Counted from the first letter of the stretch, positions 7,793-17,640 are shown. The stretch: DNA of 64,000 bases from CAWUKT01 sp963923035 (GCA_963923035.1 CAWUKT010000025.1:1-64000); one strand, 5' to 3'. Notes: generated by a model from the sequence alone, not told the origin. Numbers and translations are program-made.

Positions 7793-10321
7793 TTATTGCT
7801 TTTGAATCTTAATCGTTTCGGAGATGTCTCCCGTTTGGACCCGGACGAAATAGATGCCGGCCGCGAAGGAAGACAGGTTGACTTGCTCATCGATCAGGTC
7901 AACGCTTTCCAGATTCGTTCTCCACAGCACCTTACCATAGACATCGGAAACCTGGATATTGACAGCTTCTGCCCCGATCAATTCCTGACGGATATTGACG
8001 AAGTCGGTGGCAGGATTCGGCCAAACGTAGAGCTTGTTGTCCATCTCCCGGTCATTGGAAACCAAGCAGGACCACGAGGCTTCGAAGCCCGCACGCTGGT
8101 TCACGCCATTGGTGAACTCGCGGATGGTGAGGCTGGTGGAACTGGAAACGATGGTACCGGGGTTATTGGTTCCGGTGAAGGTGCCAATGAGCGGGGAGAA
8201 AATGCTCGGACCGTCGTAAATCCGGATATAGTCGCCGGGGGCGTAGTCAAATGAAGTAAAGGTCAGGGCAACGTTGTTGTTCTGGTTGGAAGCGATCGTC
8301 ACCGTGGACAAGGAGTTGTTCGGGTAATCGCCGCTGCCACCGGCGTCGAACAGGAATCCGTTACAGGTCTGGGCCAACAAGGTATCGCCACCTCCAGGCA
8401 TGTTGATCGGGCAAGTCTGGTTGAAGTCGATCACAATGCGAGCGGCGGTGAAAACGGTATCGGCATTGCCCTGGCAATCGTAAGCGACCAAGGTCACGTC
8501 GTAGCTACCTGCATTTTGGTACACGTGGGTCGGGTTGATCTGGGTGCTGGTGCCGCCATCTCCAAAGCTCCATTCAAAGCTGAATGCGGACTCGGAGGTA
8601 TTCTGGAATTGAACCACGGCGGGAAGCGAGCAGAACAGGGTATCGCTGGCATCGTACTTGGCCGCGAGGGTACCCGTGTAGGCAGTTCCGACGCCGACTG
8701 CTTGCCAGGCGTTCATGGTTTGGAATACGCGGTTGTCACAGCTGCCAAAGAGGTCGATGGCCGATTGGATGGCGTAGAACCGGGCCTCGGGGTAATTGGA
8801 GCTGGGCGTCAGGTAGACATCGTTGTTGCGGTAGGCGATGGCAGCGGCGTCCGCCATGCCAATGCCCGTCACGTTGTAGGCATTGCCCAGGTCGTTGGTG
8901 GCATTGCCGCCATTCACGAGCAGGTAGAACCAGAAGTTTTGGACGCCACTGTTGATGTGGACACCACCGTTGTCAAACGTACCGGTAAACCAGTTGGAGC
9001 CGAGGTAGGTATCGGGATCAAAGAAGTCATTGGGATTGGACATGCTGCGGAAGGCACCGATGTCTTCGCCGATCAACCAGTTGGCCGTAGCGGGCTTGCC
9101 AAAGAATTCGATGGTGGTTCCGAAGATGTCGGAGAAGCTCTCGTTCAGGGCGCCACTTTCGTTCTGGTAGATCAGCCCGGAAGAGTTGCCGGTCACCCCG
9201 TGGGTGAATTCGTGGCCACAGACGTCGATGCCGGTCAGTGGAGACTGGTTGCCGGGGCCAGCGCCGTAGGTCATTACCTGGCCGTTCCAGAAGGCATTGA
9301 AGTAGCTGTTGTCGTAGTTGACGAAGCTGACGAGCGGGCTGCCCTGGTCGTCAAAGCTGTTGCGGCCGAAGAGCGTGAAGAAGTATTCAAAGGTCTGCTC
9401 GGCGCCCCAGTGGGCGTCGAGGGCCCCAATATTGTGGGCGTGGTCGAGGATGTCCCAGTAGTTGTCGTCGTCGATCAGGTCGACGGCGTTGTTGTAATTG
9501 GTTCCATTGGCCATGTCGAAGGTGGCAATGGCGGTACCGTTGTTGCCTTGCTGGAGGAGGTACTCACCGGCCGTACTGTCGGTGGTGATGCCCTGGAGAC
9601 CGCTGTACTTGGTCTGGGCCAGGCCGGGACGGTCGACGGTATGGATTTGGTTGTGGCGGAAAATGACTTCGCCGTTCTCAGCATCTACATAGATGAATTC
9701 GCGAACGTGGGGCTCGGAAGCATACACGTCAAATTTCCAGGCCAGGCGGAACTGGTCATTGGTGGAACCGAGATCGTTGTGCATGTATACCAGTTCGCCA
9801 CTGGGCTGGTAGGTGGCATTGGGGTCCTTGGTAAAGGCCTTCAGCCATGCTTCCTGACCCGGAATTTCCCACATGTAGGTCGTTCCATTGATCGTATTCA
9901 GGGCTTGGTTCAAGGCCAGGGATTTGTCCAGAATGGTAGAAGGATGGTGCGTCATGGGATACATTTCCCCGTTCATCGTCTTCACCAAACCATTCAGGGT
10001 ATGGACCTTCCAAACGGTCGCATCGATTTTGTAACCGCGGTGGGTCGGCTGGAACTCGATGTGTTTCCATCCCAGGTAGTCATCCCGCACACGATCAAAC
10101 TCCAGGTGATCGTTTTCGCCGGGGACAATGTTTTCGTCGAGGAACCGGAGAAATTCACTGGCGGTGAGTTCCTGTCCGGGAGCAAAACGGATAAATCGGA
10201 TGAGGTTATTGTCATCGGTCTTGACCTGGGTGGTGCGAGTCTGCCAGGGCCACTCATTTTGCCCCCAGGAACTGCCAGCCAACAACAATGTCATCAAAGA
10301 GAAGAGGAAAACTTTTTTCAT
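7793..10321 (-). CDS. Secreted M4 (thermolysin-like) metalloprotease with PKD, CUB-like and T9SS sorting domains
   Basis: 842 residues. Order: signal peptide (1-20), propeptide of about 200 residues, M4 catalytic domain, PKD domain, a CUB-like beta domain, and a T9SS type A sorting domain in the last ~80 residues (starting W-P-N-P-A-T and ending I-K-I-Q-K-Q). Zinc motif H370-E-F-T-H374, third ligand Glu394 in G-A-L-N-E-S-F-S-D, and the active-site His in G-G-V-H-I-N-S-G are all intact, so it should be active. The PKD core reads W-S-F-G-D-G. Probably an exported neutral protease for protein degradation in the environment. Monocistronic: a terminator follows, and 0.5 kb of non-coding DNA lies upstream. 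Confidence 0.95.
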   Translation of the reverse strand: MKKVFLFSLMTLLLAGSSWGQNEWPWQTRTTQVKTDDNNLIRFIRFAPGQELTASEFLRFLDENIVPGENDHLEFDRVRDDYLGWKHIEFQPTHRGYKIDATVWKVHTLNGLVKTMNGEMYPMTHHPSTILDKSLALNQALNTINGTTYMWEIPGQEAWLKAFTKDPNATYQPSGELVYMHNDLGSTNDQFRLAWKFDVYASEPHVREFIYVDAENGEVIFRHNQIHTVDRPGLAQTKYSGLQGITTDSTAGEYLLQQGNNGTAIATFDMANGTNYNNAVDLIDDDNYWDILDHAHNIGALDAHWGAEQTFEYFFTLFGRNSFDDQGSPLVSFVNYDNSYFNAFWNGQVMTYGAGPGNQSPLTGIDVCGHEFTHGVTGNSSGLIYQNESGALNESFSDIFGTTIEFFGKPATANWLIGEDIGAFRSMSNPNDFFDPDTYLGSNWFTGTFDNGGVHINSGVQNFWFYLLVNGGNATNDLGNAYNVTGIGMADAAAIAYRNNDVYLTPSSNYPEARFYAIQSAIDLFGSCDNRVFQTMNAWQAVGVGTAYTGTLAAKYDASDTLFCSLPAVVQFQNTSESAFSFEWSFGDGGTSTQINPTHVYQNAGSYDVTLVAYDCQGNADTVFTAARIVIDFNQTCPINMPGGGDTLLAQTCNGFLFDAGGSGDYPNNSLSTVTIASNQNNNVALTFTSFDYAPGDYIRIYDGPSIFSPLIGTFTGTNNPGTIVSSSTSLTIREFTNGVNQRAGFEASWSCLVSNDREMDNKLYVWPNPATDFVNIRQELIGAEAVNIQVSDVYGKVLWRTNLESVDLIDEQVNLSSFAAGIYFVRVQTGDISETIKIQKQ

Positions 10322-10819
10322 AAACCGTTTGTATATACGTCCCAGTAAATATTACAACAAGTGGTTGAAATAATTAATTGTTTAACCAACGAATCCCCAA
10401 TAAACGAAAAAGGTAGCGGTAGAAAAAGTCTTGGCAGCGTCAATCAGGACGCCTTGGCCCGATCGGAACAGTTCCTCAGGGCCAGGATTTATTTTTTCAA
10501 CACTTATCCACATTCTAAAAAGGGTAACCGCACGAAAAGGGCAAAATTTTCGGGCTGAAAAGTCTCTCCGGAGAATACATTGGGGAAGTTTTCAGAATTC
10601 CTTTTACCATTGTTCACCTTGAGTTTACTTTTTCGTTAACCCCGGGGAGAATATGCCCCTCCAGGGGGCCACTTTTTCCACATTTCGCCATTTGGGATAC
10701 CTTTTCGAAAGCCGTAATTTATGGTAGGCAAAATAAACCTGTGCCCATAGTGCACTTCAAGGGATTGAATCCCACGCTGCTTGTTTCTTTAGGACCAATT
10801 ATTCAATCGCAGAATTTCC
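10322..10819. other. Intergenic region between divergent secretome genes
   Basis: About 500 bp between the divergent protease and lamin-tail genes, AT-richer than the genes. Upstream of the protease start is the AT-rich run TAATTAATT near 10370. A small GC hairpin (GCCCC ... GGGGC, about 10655-10669) followed by ACTTTTT may be a weak orphan terminator. No reading frame resembles a gene. Confidence 0.4.
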
Positions 10820-12898
10820 ATGTTCAGGCTCATCTCCCTCCTGTCGCTCTTATTTTTGGCCGGGTCTTCCCTGCTCGCCCAACCTGTCTTCATCAACGAA
10901 TACCATTACGACAATGTCGGTACCGATGCCGGAGAAGGCATTGAGGTGGCGGGACCGGCCGGAACGCCCCTGAACTGCTTCCAAATCCTGCTGTACAACG
11001 GCGCCAACGGACAGGTGTACAGTACCCTGACCTTGTCCGGGACCATCCCGGACCTCTGCAACGGCTTTGGGTCGGTTTTCTTCACCGCTTCCCTCCAAAA
11101 TGCCCAGACCAGCGGGGTCGGCAGCGGCGATGGATTCGCCCTGGTCTTCGATTCGACCGCCTGCCTGGGCTTCGGCGGCGACAGCGTCATCCAGTTCTTG
11201 AGCTACGAAGGCACCTTTACCGCCACCAATGGGGCGGCCGCCGGCATGACATCCACTGCCCTCACAGTGGATGAAGCAACACCGGTCCCCGTCGGGTCCT
11301 CGATTCAACTGACCGGGAACGGCAACGACTATACCGACTTCACCTGGACCACCGATACCAGCAGTTACAACGCCATCAACCCCAACCAGACCTTCAATGG
11401 TGCCTGCGGAGCCATCACCGCCTCGCAATTCACCTTTACCTCCACGCCCAATGGCTGCTTGCTCACCACGACCAACTTTCCGGTCTCGGTCTGCGCGACC
11501 AATGGCGGAGGCGCCATTGACGGGTCCTATTCAGGCTTTGTCAGCCTGAGCGTGGCCAGTGGCCCCGGGAACCTCGTCGGCACCAACATCGCCCCGCTCA
11601 TCGGAGGCTGCGCCAATTTCACCAACCTTTCCTTTGATACGCCCGGCACCTACGTCCTCAACGCCACCGATGGCTCTTTTTCCAACAACTCCGTCAATAT
11701 CTACGTCAATACCCAATGCACCACCTGTCCGTCCCTGACCGGTTCGGTCATCGATGCCTGCGGAACGAACGAAGGGCGCAATGAAATCCTGTTTTTCAAT
11801 TCGGGAGATTTTGCCATTCCCCTCTCCTACCCGGAATTCAACCTGACCTACGGCCAGTCGAGCCCGCCAAGCACGACCTATTCAAATGGCTTCACGTCCA
11901 ACGCGACCTATATCAATACCTTAAACACGAATGCCGGCTGTACCATTTTCGTGGATGCCGCTTCAGTGGGCACCATTCCGCCGAACAGCTCCTTCATGCT
12001 GATGCGCTCCAATCCGGATTTTGCCTACAATTTCAGCGCCTGGTGCAGCCAAACCATTTATGTGGCGTTTGTGACGGATGCGAATTGGGTGGAAATCGGG
12101 AATTTTAAGAACTGCGTGGATTGTGGAGCGGCCCAGAACGGCAACTTGCCGCGCTTTTTCCGGACCGATTTTACCGGCCTCACCAATGGCCCGACCTGCC
12201 AATTCGATTATTCCTATACGCCCTGTACCGATCTGGTTTGCCCGGGAGGCGGAACCGGTAATAGCAGCGGTGATGGCGTGCAGTGGGCCTATGGCGGCGG
12301 TGGCATCGATACGGCGTGGAACCAATGCACTCCGGACCTCCGTACCTTGCTGCCGGTGGAATATGAACTGCCGTTGCAAGGCTACCGGGAAGACGACCGG
12401 GTCCGCCTGAATTGGTCGACTGCGACGGAGGTACAATCCTCTCATTTTGTGGTGGAGCGGAAGGATGAATGGAGCAATGAATTTCAGGCCATCGGGGAAC
12501 AAAATGCGATGGGCAATTCGGATGCAGCGACCTATTATAGTTTCTTCGACCATCTGCCTCCAGATGGCACCTTGTACTACCGGCTCCGCCAAGTCGACCT
12601 CAATGGAGATGTGACGTTCTCCCAGGTGCTGGCGCTGCGGCCCCACGCCGGGGCCCAGGCTCCACAGGTGCGCCACCTGGCCGACCAGCACCTGCTGGAA
12701 ATTGGCTTTGCCGGCGCAACCTACGCCCAGGTCCGCCTGCTGGACCTCAACGGGCGGGTTTTGCAGATGTCGCCGCGGCTCGATGCCAGCCAACAGCCGC
12801 AAATAGCGCTGTCCACCGCCGGATTTGCATCCGGCTTGTACCTTTACGAGATTGTAACCGATGCGGCCCGCTACGCGGGTAAATTCATGGTACAATAA
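10820..12898 (+). CDS. Lamin-tail-domain surface protein with T9SS sorting domain
   Basis: 692 residues. Signal peptide to about residue 20 (S-S-L-L-A-Q), then F-I-N-E-Y-H-Y-D-N, the typical opening of a bacterial lamin-tail (LTD) beta-sandwich, which spans about 20-185. The middle is Cys/Asn/Thr-rich beta structure. A fibronectin-like module (L-P-V-E-Y-E...Y-Y-R-L-R-Q-V-D-L-N-G-D) that often precedes T9SS domains in Bacteroidota occupies about 510-610. The last ~75 residues are the sorting domain. Secreted by T9SS and probably anchored on the cell surface; no enzymatic motif is seen. The next gene overlaps its 3' end. Confidence 0.85.
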   Translation: MFRLISLLSLLFLAGSSLLAQPVFINEYHYDNVGTDAGEGIEVAGPAGTPLNCFQILLYNGANGQVYSTLTLSGTIPDLCNGFGSVFFTASLQNAQTSGVGSGDGFALVFDSTACLGFGGDSVIQFLSYEGTFTATNGAAAGMTSTALTVDEATPVPVGSSIQLTGNGNDYTDFTWTTDTSSYNAINPNQTFNGACGAITASQFTFTSTPNGCLLTTTNFPVSVCATNGGGAIDGSYSGFVSLSVASGPGNLVGTNIAPLIGGCANFTNLSFDTPGTYVLNATDGSFSNNSVNIYVNTQCTTCPSLTGSVIDACGTNEGRNEILFFNSGDFAIPLSYPEFNLTYGQSSPPSTTYSNGFTSNATYINTLNTNAGCTIFVDAASVGTIPPNSSFMLMRSNPDFAYNFSAWCSQTIYVAFVTDANWVEIGNFKNCVDCGAAQNGNLPRFFRTDFTGLTNGPTCQFDYSYTPCTDLVCPGGGTGNSSGDGVQWAYGGGGIDTAWNQCTPDLRTLLPVEYELPLQGYREDDRVRLNWSTATEVQSSHFVVERKDEWSNEFQAIGEQNAMGNSDAATYYSFFDHLPPDGTLYYRLRQVDLNGDVTFSQVLALRPHAGAQAPQVRHLADQHLLEIGFAGATYAQVRLLDLNGRVLQMSPRLDASQQPQIALSTAGFASGLYLYEIVTDAARYAGKFMVQ

Positions 12899-14450
12899 AG
12901 TTCCCATCAAATTCGATCGTCTCCGTACACCTCTGTTTTGGATCCTGGCCGTGGCCATGGTCGGCTGGCGCTTTGTCCATTTCGGACCGCAGATCGACAG
13001 CCCCCACCAGTGGCGGCAATGCGATACAGCGAATTATATCTATGATTTTCATGAAAATGGCATCGACCTGCTGTATCCAACGGTCTGTTGGATGGGCGGG
13101 TACAAGACGGTCATCCTGGAATTTCCCCTCCACGAGGCGGTCGCGGCGACCTTTTACAATGTCTTCGGAGCCGATCACCGCTGGGCCCGGCTGACCACCC
13201 TCCTGTTTTTCCTGGTGGCGGTGGTGTACCTCCACCGGTTCGTGGTCCTGATCAGCCACCAACGGCTGGCGCAATGGGTGACCTTGGTTTATTTGGCATT
13301 GCCATTGGGGATTTTTTATTCGCGGGCGATTCACATTGATTTCGCGGCGGTAGCATTGGCCCACGGCATGGCCTTTCACTACGCCCGCGGCTTCAAACAC
13401 CGGAGATGGAAGGATTTTGCCATCGGGGCCTTGTTTGCCGGACTCGCCTTGATGACCAAGGCGCCTTATGCCTTTTTCCTTTTCCTCCCCCTTCTCCACC
13501 TCGCATCCCGGTACTACTCCCTCAAATTGCTGCTGCACCAGGCCCATTGGTTCATCCTTCCGCTGGTGGGTTTTGTCCTCTGGCAAATGCACGTCCGGGC
13601 CGTCAATGCGGCAGCTCCCGATTGGTACTTCATTCCGCATTACAGCAAGTTTGTTGACAAATGGGGCTGGTACTTTGGGATTTGGGAAATGCGGGAGCTG
13701 ACCTGGGTGTGGCGGGTCATTGCGGGGCGGGTCCTCTACGAGGTGGCAGCGGGTTGGTACGGATTGGTTCCATTTGCCGCGTCCCTCCTCACCTTGGGAT
13801 GGCGGAATCTGGCCGCCTGTACCTTTCGGTGGTGGTTGCTGGGGACCGGATTGTATGTCTTCATTTTCTTCAACCTGAATTTCGTCCACAACTACTACCA
13901 AATCCCACTCATGGTCCCGGTGGCATTCTTCCTGGGGTACCTGTTGTATGAATTGGAAGGACGATTGGACCGCTGGAAATGGGGTTGGGGAATGGTCATG
14001 GGAATGGTCTTGTGGGGGGCATTGGCGGGAAATGGAATACGGCTGACAGAAGGTATCGGATTGAACGGACCGGAAATGCAACATTTTGGTGATTATTACC
14101 GGACCAACCCCTTTATGGTCGCGGCCGGGGAAGTCATTCAAAAGCAGACTGAACGGCAAGATTTGGTCATTGTGAGCTATGGAGGCCTGGATTGCCGGGC
14201 TCCGCACCTGCTGTACCGGTCCAGACGTCACGGCTGGAGCATTGAAGATCACGCCCTCACCCCGGCCCTATTGGATCAATTGCGGGCGGAAGGTGCCACC
14301 CACCTCGCCTGGTTTTTTATCCACACTCCCTCGAGGGCCCTGACAGATTATCTCCGCCCATTCCCATTTTCCGAACACCACTTCTCAGCGGGTGATCCTC
14401 CACTTTTCATTTATTCCTTTACGTCCCCCTCCCCCAAAAAGCTCAACTAA
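12861..14450 (+). CDS. Membrane GT-C type glycosyltransferase (PMT/ArnT-like)
   Basis: 529 residues with about 10-12 hydrophobic helices. The first periplasmic loop has Q-I-D-S-P-H-Q-W-R-Q-C-D-T-A, matching the loop-1 acidic motif of GT-C family transferases that use lipid-phosphate-linked sugars. The C-terminal ~130 residues form a soluble domain. The first ATG in frame (12861) overlaps the previous gene by 38 nt; the first membrane helix starts about residue 24, so little room exists for a later start. Donor and acceptor cannot be told; lipid A, O-antigen or protein glycosylation are options. Confidence 0.75.
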   Translation: MRPATRVNSWYNKVPIKFDRLRTPLFWILAVAMVGWRFVHFGPQIDSPHQWRQCDTANYIYDFHENGIDLLYPTVCWMGGYKTVILEFPLHEAVAATFYNVFGADHRWARLTTLLFFLVAVVYLHRFVVLISHQRLAQWVTLVYLALPLGIFYSRAIHIDFAAVALAHGMAFHYARGFKHRRWKDFAIGALFAGLALMTKAPYAFFLFLPLLHLASRYYSLKLLLHQAHWFILPLVGFVLWQMHVRAVNAAAPDWYFIPHYSKFVDKWGWYFGIWEMRELTWVWRVIAGRVLYEVAAGWYGLVPFAASLLTLGWRNLAACTFRWWLLGTGLYVFIFFNLNFVHNYYQIPLMVPVAFFLGYLLYELEGRLDRWKWGWGMVMGMVLWGALAGNGIRLTEGIGLNGPEMQHFGDYYRTNPFMVAAGEVIQKQTERQDLVIVSYGGLDCRAPHLLYRSRRHGWSIEDHALTPALLDQLRAEGATHLAWFFIHTPSRALTDYLRPFPFSEHHFSAGDPPLFIYSFTSPSPKKLN

Positions 14451-14661
14451 ACTGTCCTTTTTATTCTACTTTCTGTCCACGTGTTGATATTTTTTGTAAA
14501 CTTGAGTAAGGATCATTGGGAATGAGCTTCGAATCTCATGCTTTCGACCAAATTTGTCTTTTTCAGCAGGTTGTCTCCCATTTGAATTTGAAACGCTTTG
14601 CACCAAGTACCTAGTGACATCATTGGTTTTTTTGTTTTTTGTTGAATTTGCTGTACTAAAA

Positions 14662-15000
14662 ATGAGAGTTAAATATTTATTGCCAAGTCTTGCCCTTGTA
14701 TTGCTGCTGAGCTTTGCAGGAAAGACTGTCCACGCCCAACACCATTTAGGTGGAATCAAGAAGGTCGAGGAAGCGGACCATTTGGTGACCTATGACATCC
14801 GCGTCGAGCGGATGGACGGTGCCAGTGAAGCCCGCCGCCTTGAAAATGGCTTGCTGGAGAAGCAGGGCATTGTCCAGGCCGATGCAGACGCCCAGCAACG
14901 GGTGGTGCGTGTCGTGGTAAAGCCCATCATCGACCCCAAGATCTTGGAATCCATCGTGGATTACCACGGCTTTGTGGTGTCCAAATCCTTTGATGAATAA
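14662..15000 (+). CDS. Secreted HMA-fold protein without the CxxC metal site
   Basis: 112 residues. The ATG at 14662 opens onto a clean signal peptide ending V-H-A-Q. The in-frame extension back to 14554 reads as non-coding and is left out. The mature ~85 residues follow the beta-alpha-beta-beta-alpha-beta order of heavy-metal-associated domains: V-T-Y-D-I-R-V strand, helix with A-R-R-L-E-N-G-L-L, V-V-R-V-V-V-K-P strand, helix I-L-E-S-I-V and a final strand. The metal-binding C-x-x-C is absent, its place taken by M-D-G-A-S. The T9SS gene starts 17 nt after, so the two are probably co-transcribed. Confidence 0.65.
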   Translation: MRVKYLLPSLALVLLLSFAGKTVHAQHHLGGIKKVEEADHLVTYDIRVERMDGASEARRLENGLLEKQGIVQADADAQQRVVRVVVKPIIDPKILESIVDYHGFVVSKSFDE

Positions 15001-15017
15001 CCGTGGAGGATGGAATT

Positions 15018-17081
15018 ATGAAAAAAGCATTACTCTTCAGCATTTCCCTTGCCTTCACGTTGTTTCTGGCGCTCCCCACCTCGGTTCAGGCCCAGTGCAA
15101 TTCCAGCGGAGGCAACTCCCTCGGTGCGATCAATCCAACCGGTATCCCACAAACCACCGGTTGCGTCACCGGAGGTGACTATTTTACCTTCACCGGCGTC
15201 CCGGGTCAGATCTATACCTTTTCCTTCTGCAATGGGGGTGGAACAGCGACATTCGATACCCAGATCACCATCACCGACAACTCGGGGACTCCCGTCACCG
15301 GTGGCTACAACGATGACAATTGCGGATTGCAATCCGAAGTCTCGTGGGTATGCTCCGCAGCGGGCACCTACCGGGTCTATATCACCAATTATAACTGTGT
15401 CACCGGAACCACCTGTGGAACCCTGGCCTATGCTTCCGCGAGTCCGCCCGCGGGTGGCTACTGCACCACAGCAGTTCCCGTTCCCTCCATGCCGTTCAAC
15501 CTGACCGGCCAGACGACCTGTGGCAAGCTGGACATCTTCTCCAGTGCGAATACCTGTGGAAGCGTCTACATGAACGGCGAGGACATGGTATTCGAGTACA
15601 CCTCCGCGGGAAGTGAGACCATCGACATTGCCCTGGCCAATACTGGTACCTTTGTTGGCGTCTTTGTCACCCTGGGCTGCCCGGACGACGCGAGCTCGGT
15701 GTGTATTCCTCCTTCCGGCTCCGCGGGAGCCTGTGGATCGGGCGGGGCGGCCAGCAATACCTCAAGCACAGGCAACCCCTCCGCGACCTTTACCTTGGGA
15801 GCGGCAGGCACCTATTACATCACCGTATCGACCTTCCCCGCGCCTCAATGCACTCCATTTGACATCAGCATCACTCCCAGCAGCGCTACCGGAACCTTAC
15901 CGGGCCTTGGCTGCTATACCACGAGTAGCATCACCTATTCGCCCGATCCCTACAACTCCGGCACGATTCTGGCCTTCCCCGACGATGAATTTTCCAATAT
16001 TGTCCCGATTGGCTTCAACTTTTGCTTCATGGGCAATGAGTACAGCAATATGGTTGTGTCATCCAATGGCTACGTCACATTTGAGACCGTTTGCGCCGGC
16101 GAATATTCGACCTATGTCACGGAGGCTATTCCTACCACGAATGACGACGTGCTGAACAGCATCCTGGGATTCTGGCAGGACATCGACCCAAATGTGGGCG
16201 GAAACATCCGTCTCGCGACCTTGGGAACCGCTCCGAACCGAAGGGCCGTGGTGAATTACGAATCTATCCCCTTGTTTTCGGCAGCTTGTAATTCCATGTT
16301 GTTCACGGGCCAGATCGTGATGTACGAAACGACGAATATCATTGAGGTCAATATTCAGAACAAGCCCATCTGTACGAGCTGGGAAAATGGTGAAGCGGTT
16401 CAGGGCCTGAACGATGCCACCGGGACAGTAGCTGTGGTCTTCCCCGGCCGCAACGATACCCAGTGGATCGTGAACAATGATGCCGTGCGGTTCACCCCGA
16501 CCTGTGATGTCTGCAATACCATTTTACCGGTCAGCTACCTCACTTTCTCCGGACAAGCCACTGAACAAGGCAACCTGATTCAATGGGACACCCATATTGA
16601 GAATGGCGTGCAGGAATTTGTGTTGGAGCAAAGTGCCGACGGCCAGACGTTCCGGACGATTGATTCCCGCTCGGCTGTGGGCTCGGCAACTGAAGGCGCC
16701 GCCTACGAAGTGCTCGACCGGAATCCCCTGCGTCCGATCACCTACTACCGCCTCCGCGAAATCAATTCCGACGGCGCGGTGAGCTATTCGGAAGTCATTT
16801 CGGTACAGCCCGATGCCGCCCTGGACCCCGTCCGCAATATCTACGTGGACAATATCTACGGCCAATTGGTCGTCGATTTGGACATGGTCAATGCAGGGGA
16901 AATTCAGTTTGACATCATGGATGGAATGGGCAAGGTCGTCTTCCGCGCGGATCAATACGTGGTGGCAGGCGCGCAAACCCTCCGGTTTGATGTTTCTCAA
17001 CTTGCCAATGGATACTATATCCTTCGGACGTCTGATGCCACCCGGATGCTGGACGCCCGCAAGTTTGTCATTGCGAAATAA
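15018..17081 (+). CDS. Large T9SS-secreted surface protein
   Basis: 687 residues from the ATG at 15018; an upstream in-frame ATG at 15003 would put five residues before the signal peptide. Signal peptide ends V-Q-A-Q. Next come a Cys-rich domain of the pre-peptidase C-terminal type (about 25-140), a second Cys/Ser/Gly-rich beta domain, then a domain at about 300-500 with the F-N-F-C-F-M-G...S-S-N-G-Y-V-T-F pattern often seen in Bacteroidota surface proteins. A fibronectin-like linker (Y-Y-R-L-R-E-I-N-S-D-G) precedes the T9SS sorting domain of the last ~75 residues. No catalytic motif is visible. Follows the HMA-fold gene by 17 nt and is closed by a strong terminator. Confidence 0.85.
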   Translation: MKKALLFSISLAFTLFLALPTSVQAQCNSSGGNSLGAINPTGIPQTTGCVTGGDYFTFTGVPGQIYTFSFCNGGGTATFDTQITITDNSGTPVTGGYNDDNCGLQSEVSWVCSAAGTYRVYITNYNCVTGTTCGTLAYASASPPAGGYCTTAVPVPSMPFNLTGQTTCGKLDIFSSANTCGSVYMNGEDMVFEYTSAGSETIDIALANTGTFVGVFVTLGCPDDASSVCIPPSGSAGACGSGGAASNTSSTGNPSATFTLGAAGTYYITVSTFPAPQCTPFDISITPSSATGTLPGLGCYTTSSITYSPDPYNSGTILAFPDDEFSNIVPIGFNFCFMGNEYSNMVVSSNGYVTFETVCAGEYSTYVTEAIPTTNDDVLNSILGFWQDIDPNVGGNIRLATLGTAPNRRAVVNYESIPLFSAACNSMLFTGQIVMYETTNIIEVNIQNKPICTSWENGEAVQGLNDATGTVAVVFPGRNDTQWIVNNDAVRFTPTCDVCNTILPVSYLTFSGQATEQGNLIQWDTHIENGVQEFVLEQSADGQTFRTIDSRSAVGSATEGAAYEVLDRNPLRPITYYRLREINSDGAVSYSEVISVQPDAALDPVRNIYVDNIYGQLVVDLDMVNAGEIQFDIMDGMGKVVFRADQYVVAGAQTLRFDVSQLANGYYILRTSDATRMLDARKFVIAK

Positions 17082-17102
17082 GCTCAAAAAAACCGATACC
17101 AG

Positions 17103-17132
17103 CGAGGGCGGTTGCTTCGGCAATCGCCCTCG
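17103..17132 (+). terminator. Terminator with TTCG tetraloop after the large T9SS gene
   Basis: 13-bp stem with one G-T pair closed by a TTCG tetraloop (left arm 17103-17115, right arm 17120-17132), followed by TGCTATTTTG. It lies 22 nt after the stop codon. Confidence 0.8.
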
Positions 17133-17608
17133 TGCTATTTTGCCCGCCCAATTTTATTTCTCGTTCCCCTCCCCTTGCCAAATCAATTCACTGTGTTTAC
17201 GGGTCTGTTTCAAAGATCGCTTGGCGCGTCCAGCGTCGAGGTGGGCGCGTCCAGCGCCGAGGCGGAATCGTCCAGCGTCGAGCTGGGCCCGCCCAGCCAT
17301 TGGGCGGAGGGGGCCTAAAGGTCCGCTGGACACCCCCGACCTATCCATAGGGCTCGCCCGGTGGACAGGCGAACGCGCCCTCCGCTGAGCTGGGCTACCC
17401 CGGTTCCGCTTTAGGGGTCCCCCAGCGCTTCGCCGGGCGGTCCTAACCCATCCCCCAGCCGAGCCCAGCGCATTGGCGAGCCCACTGACCTGGCCCCTGG
17501 ACCAACGGACCTCTGCGTTGGCCTCGCCCCCCGAAGGTCTGAACGCGCTCACTCCCTCGGTCCAATTGCCTAGTCGGGCAGTAACACGAACCCACTCCTG
17601 CAAAAGAC
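17133..17608. other. GC-rich, C-strand-biased intergenic region around repeat locus A
   Basis: Nearly 480 bp between convergent genes with no credible coding frame. The left part holds the four 21-bp units; the rest is rich in CCC, GCCC and GGGG words. Open frames here (68-191 codons) have abnormal composition (Arg/Gly/Pro/Ser rich) and no start context, so I do not call them genes. Confidence 0.5.
17223..17306. repeat. Degenerate 21-bp tandem repeat, four units (locus A)
   Basis: Four head-to-tail units start at 17223, 17244, 17265 and 17286, consensus GGCGCGTCCAGCGTCGAGGTG, with the fourth more diverged. On the plus strand one frame reads as a heptad Val-Glu-x-Gly-Ala-Ser-Ser, but no intact gene surrounds it. 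The GC-rich sequence continues to about 17590 with weaker repetition. Compare the 21-bp array at 31089-31383. Confidence 0.75.
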
Positions 17609-17640
17609 AAGGAGAGCATGACCACAGCCGTGCTCTCCTT
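17609..17640. terminator. Bidirectional hairpin terminator
   Basis: Perfect 10-bp inverted repeat AAGGAGAGCA ... TGCTCTCCTT with a 12-nt loop, 33 nt beyond the minus-strand stop at 17673. Probably ends the adhesin-like gene and insulates it from the convergent gene. Confidence 0.65.

Noticed and set aside
12885..14252. 455-codon minus-strand frame opposite the glycosyltransferase
   Set aside because: Shadow; the plus-strand frame has the conserved GT-C loop and membrane helices.
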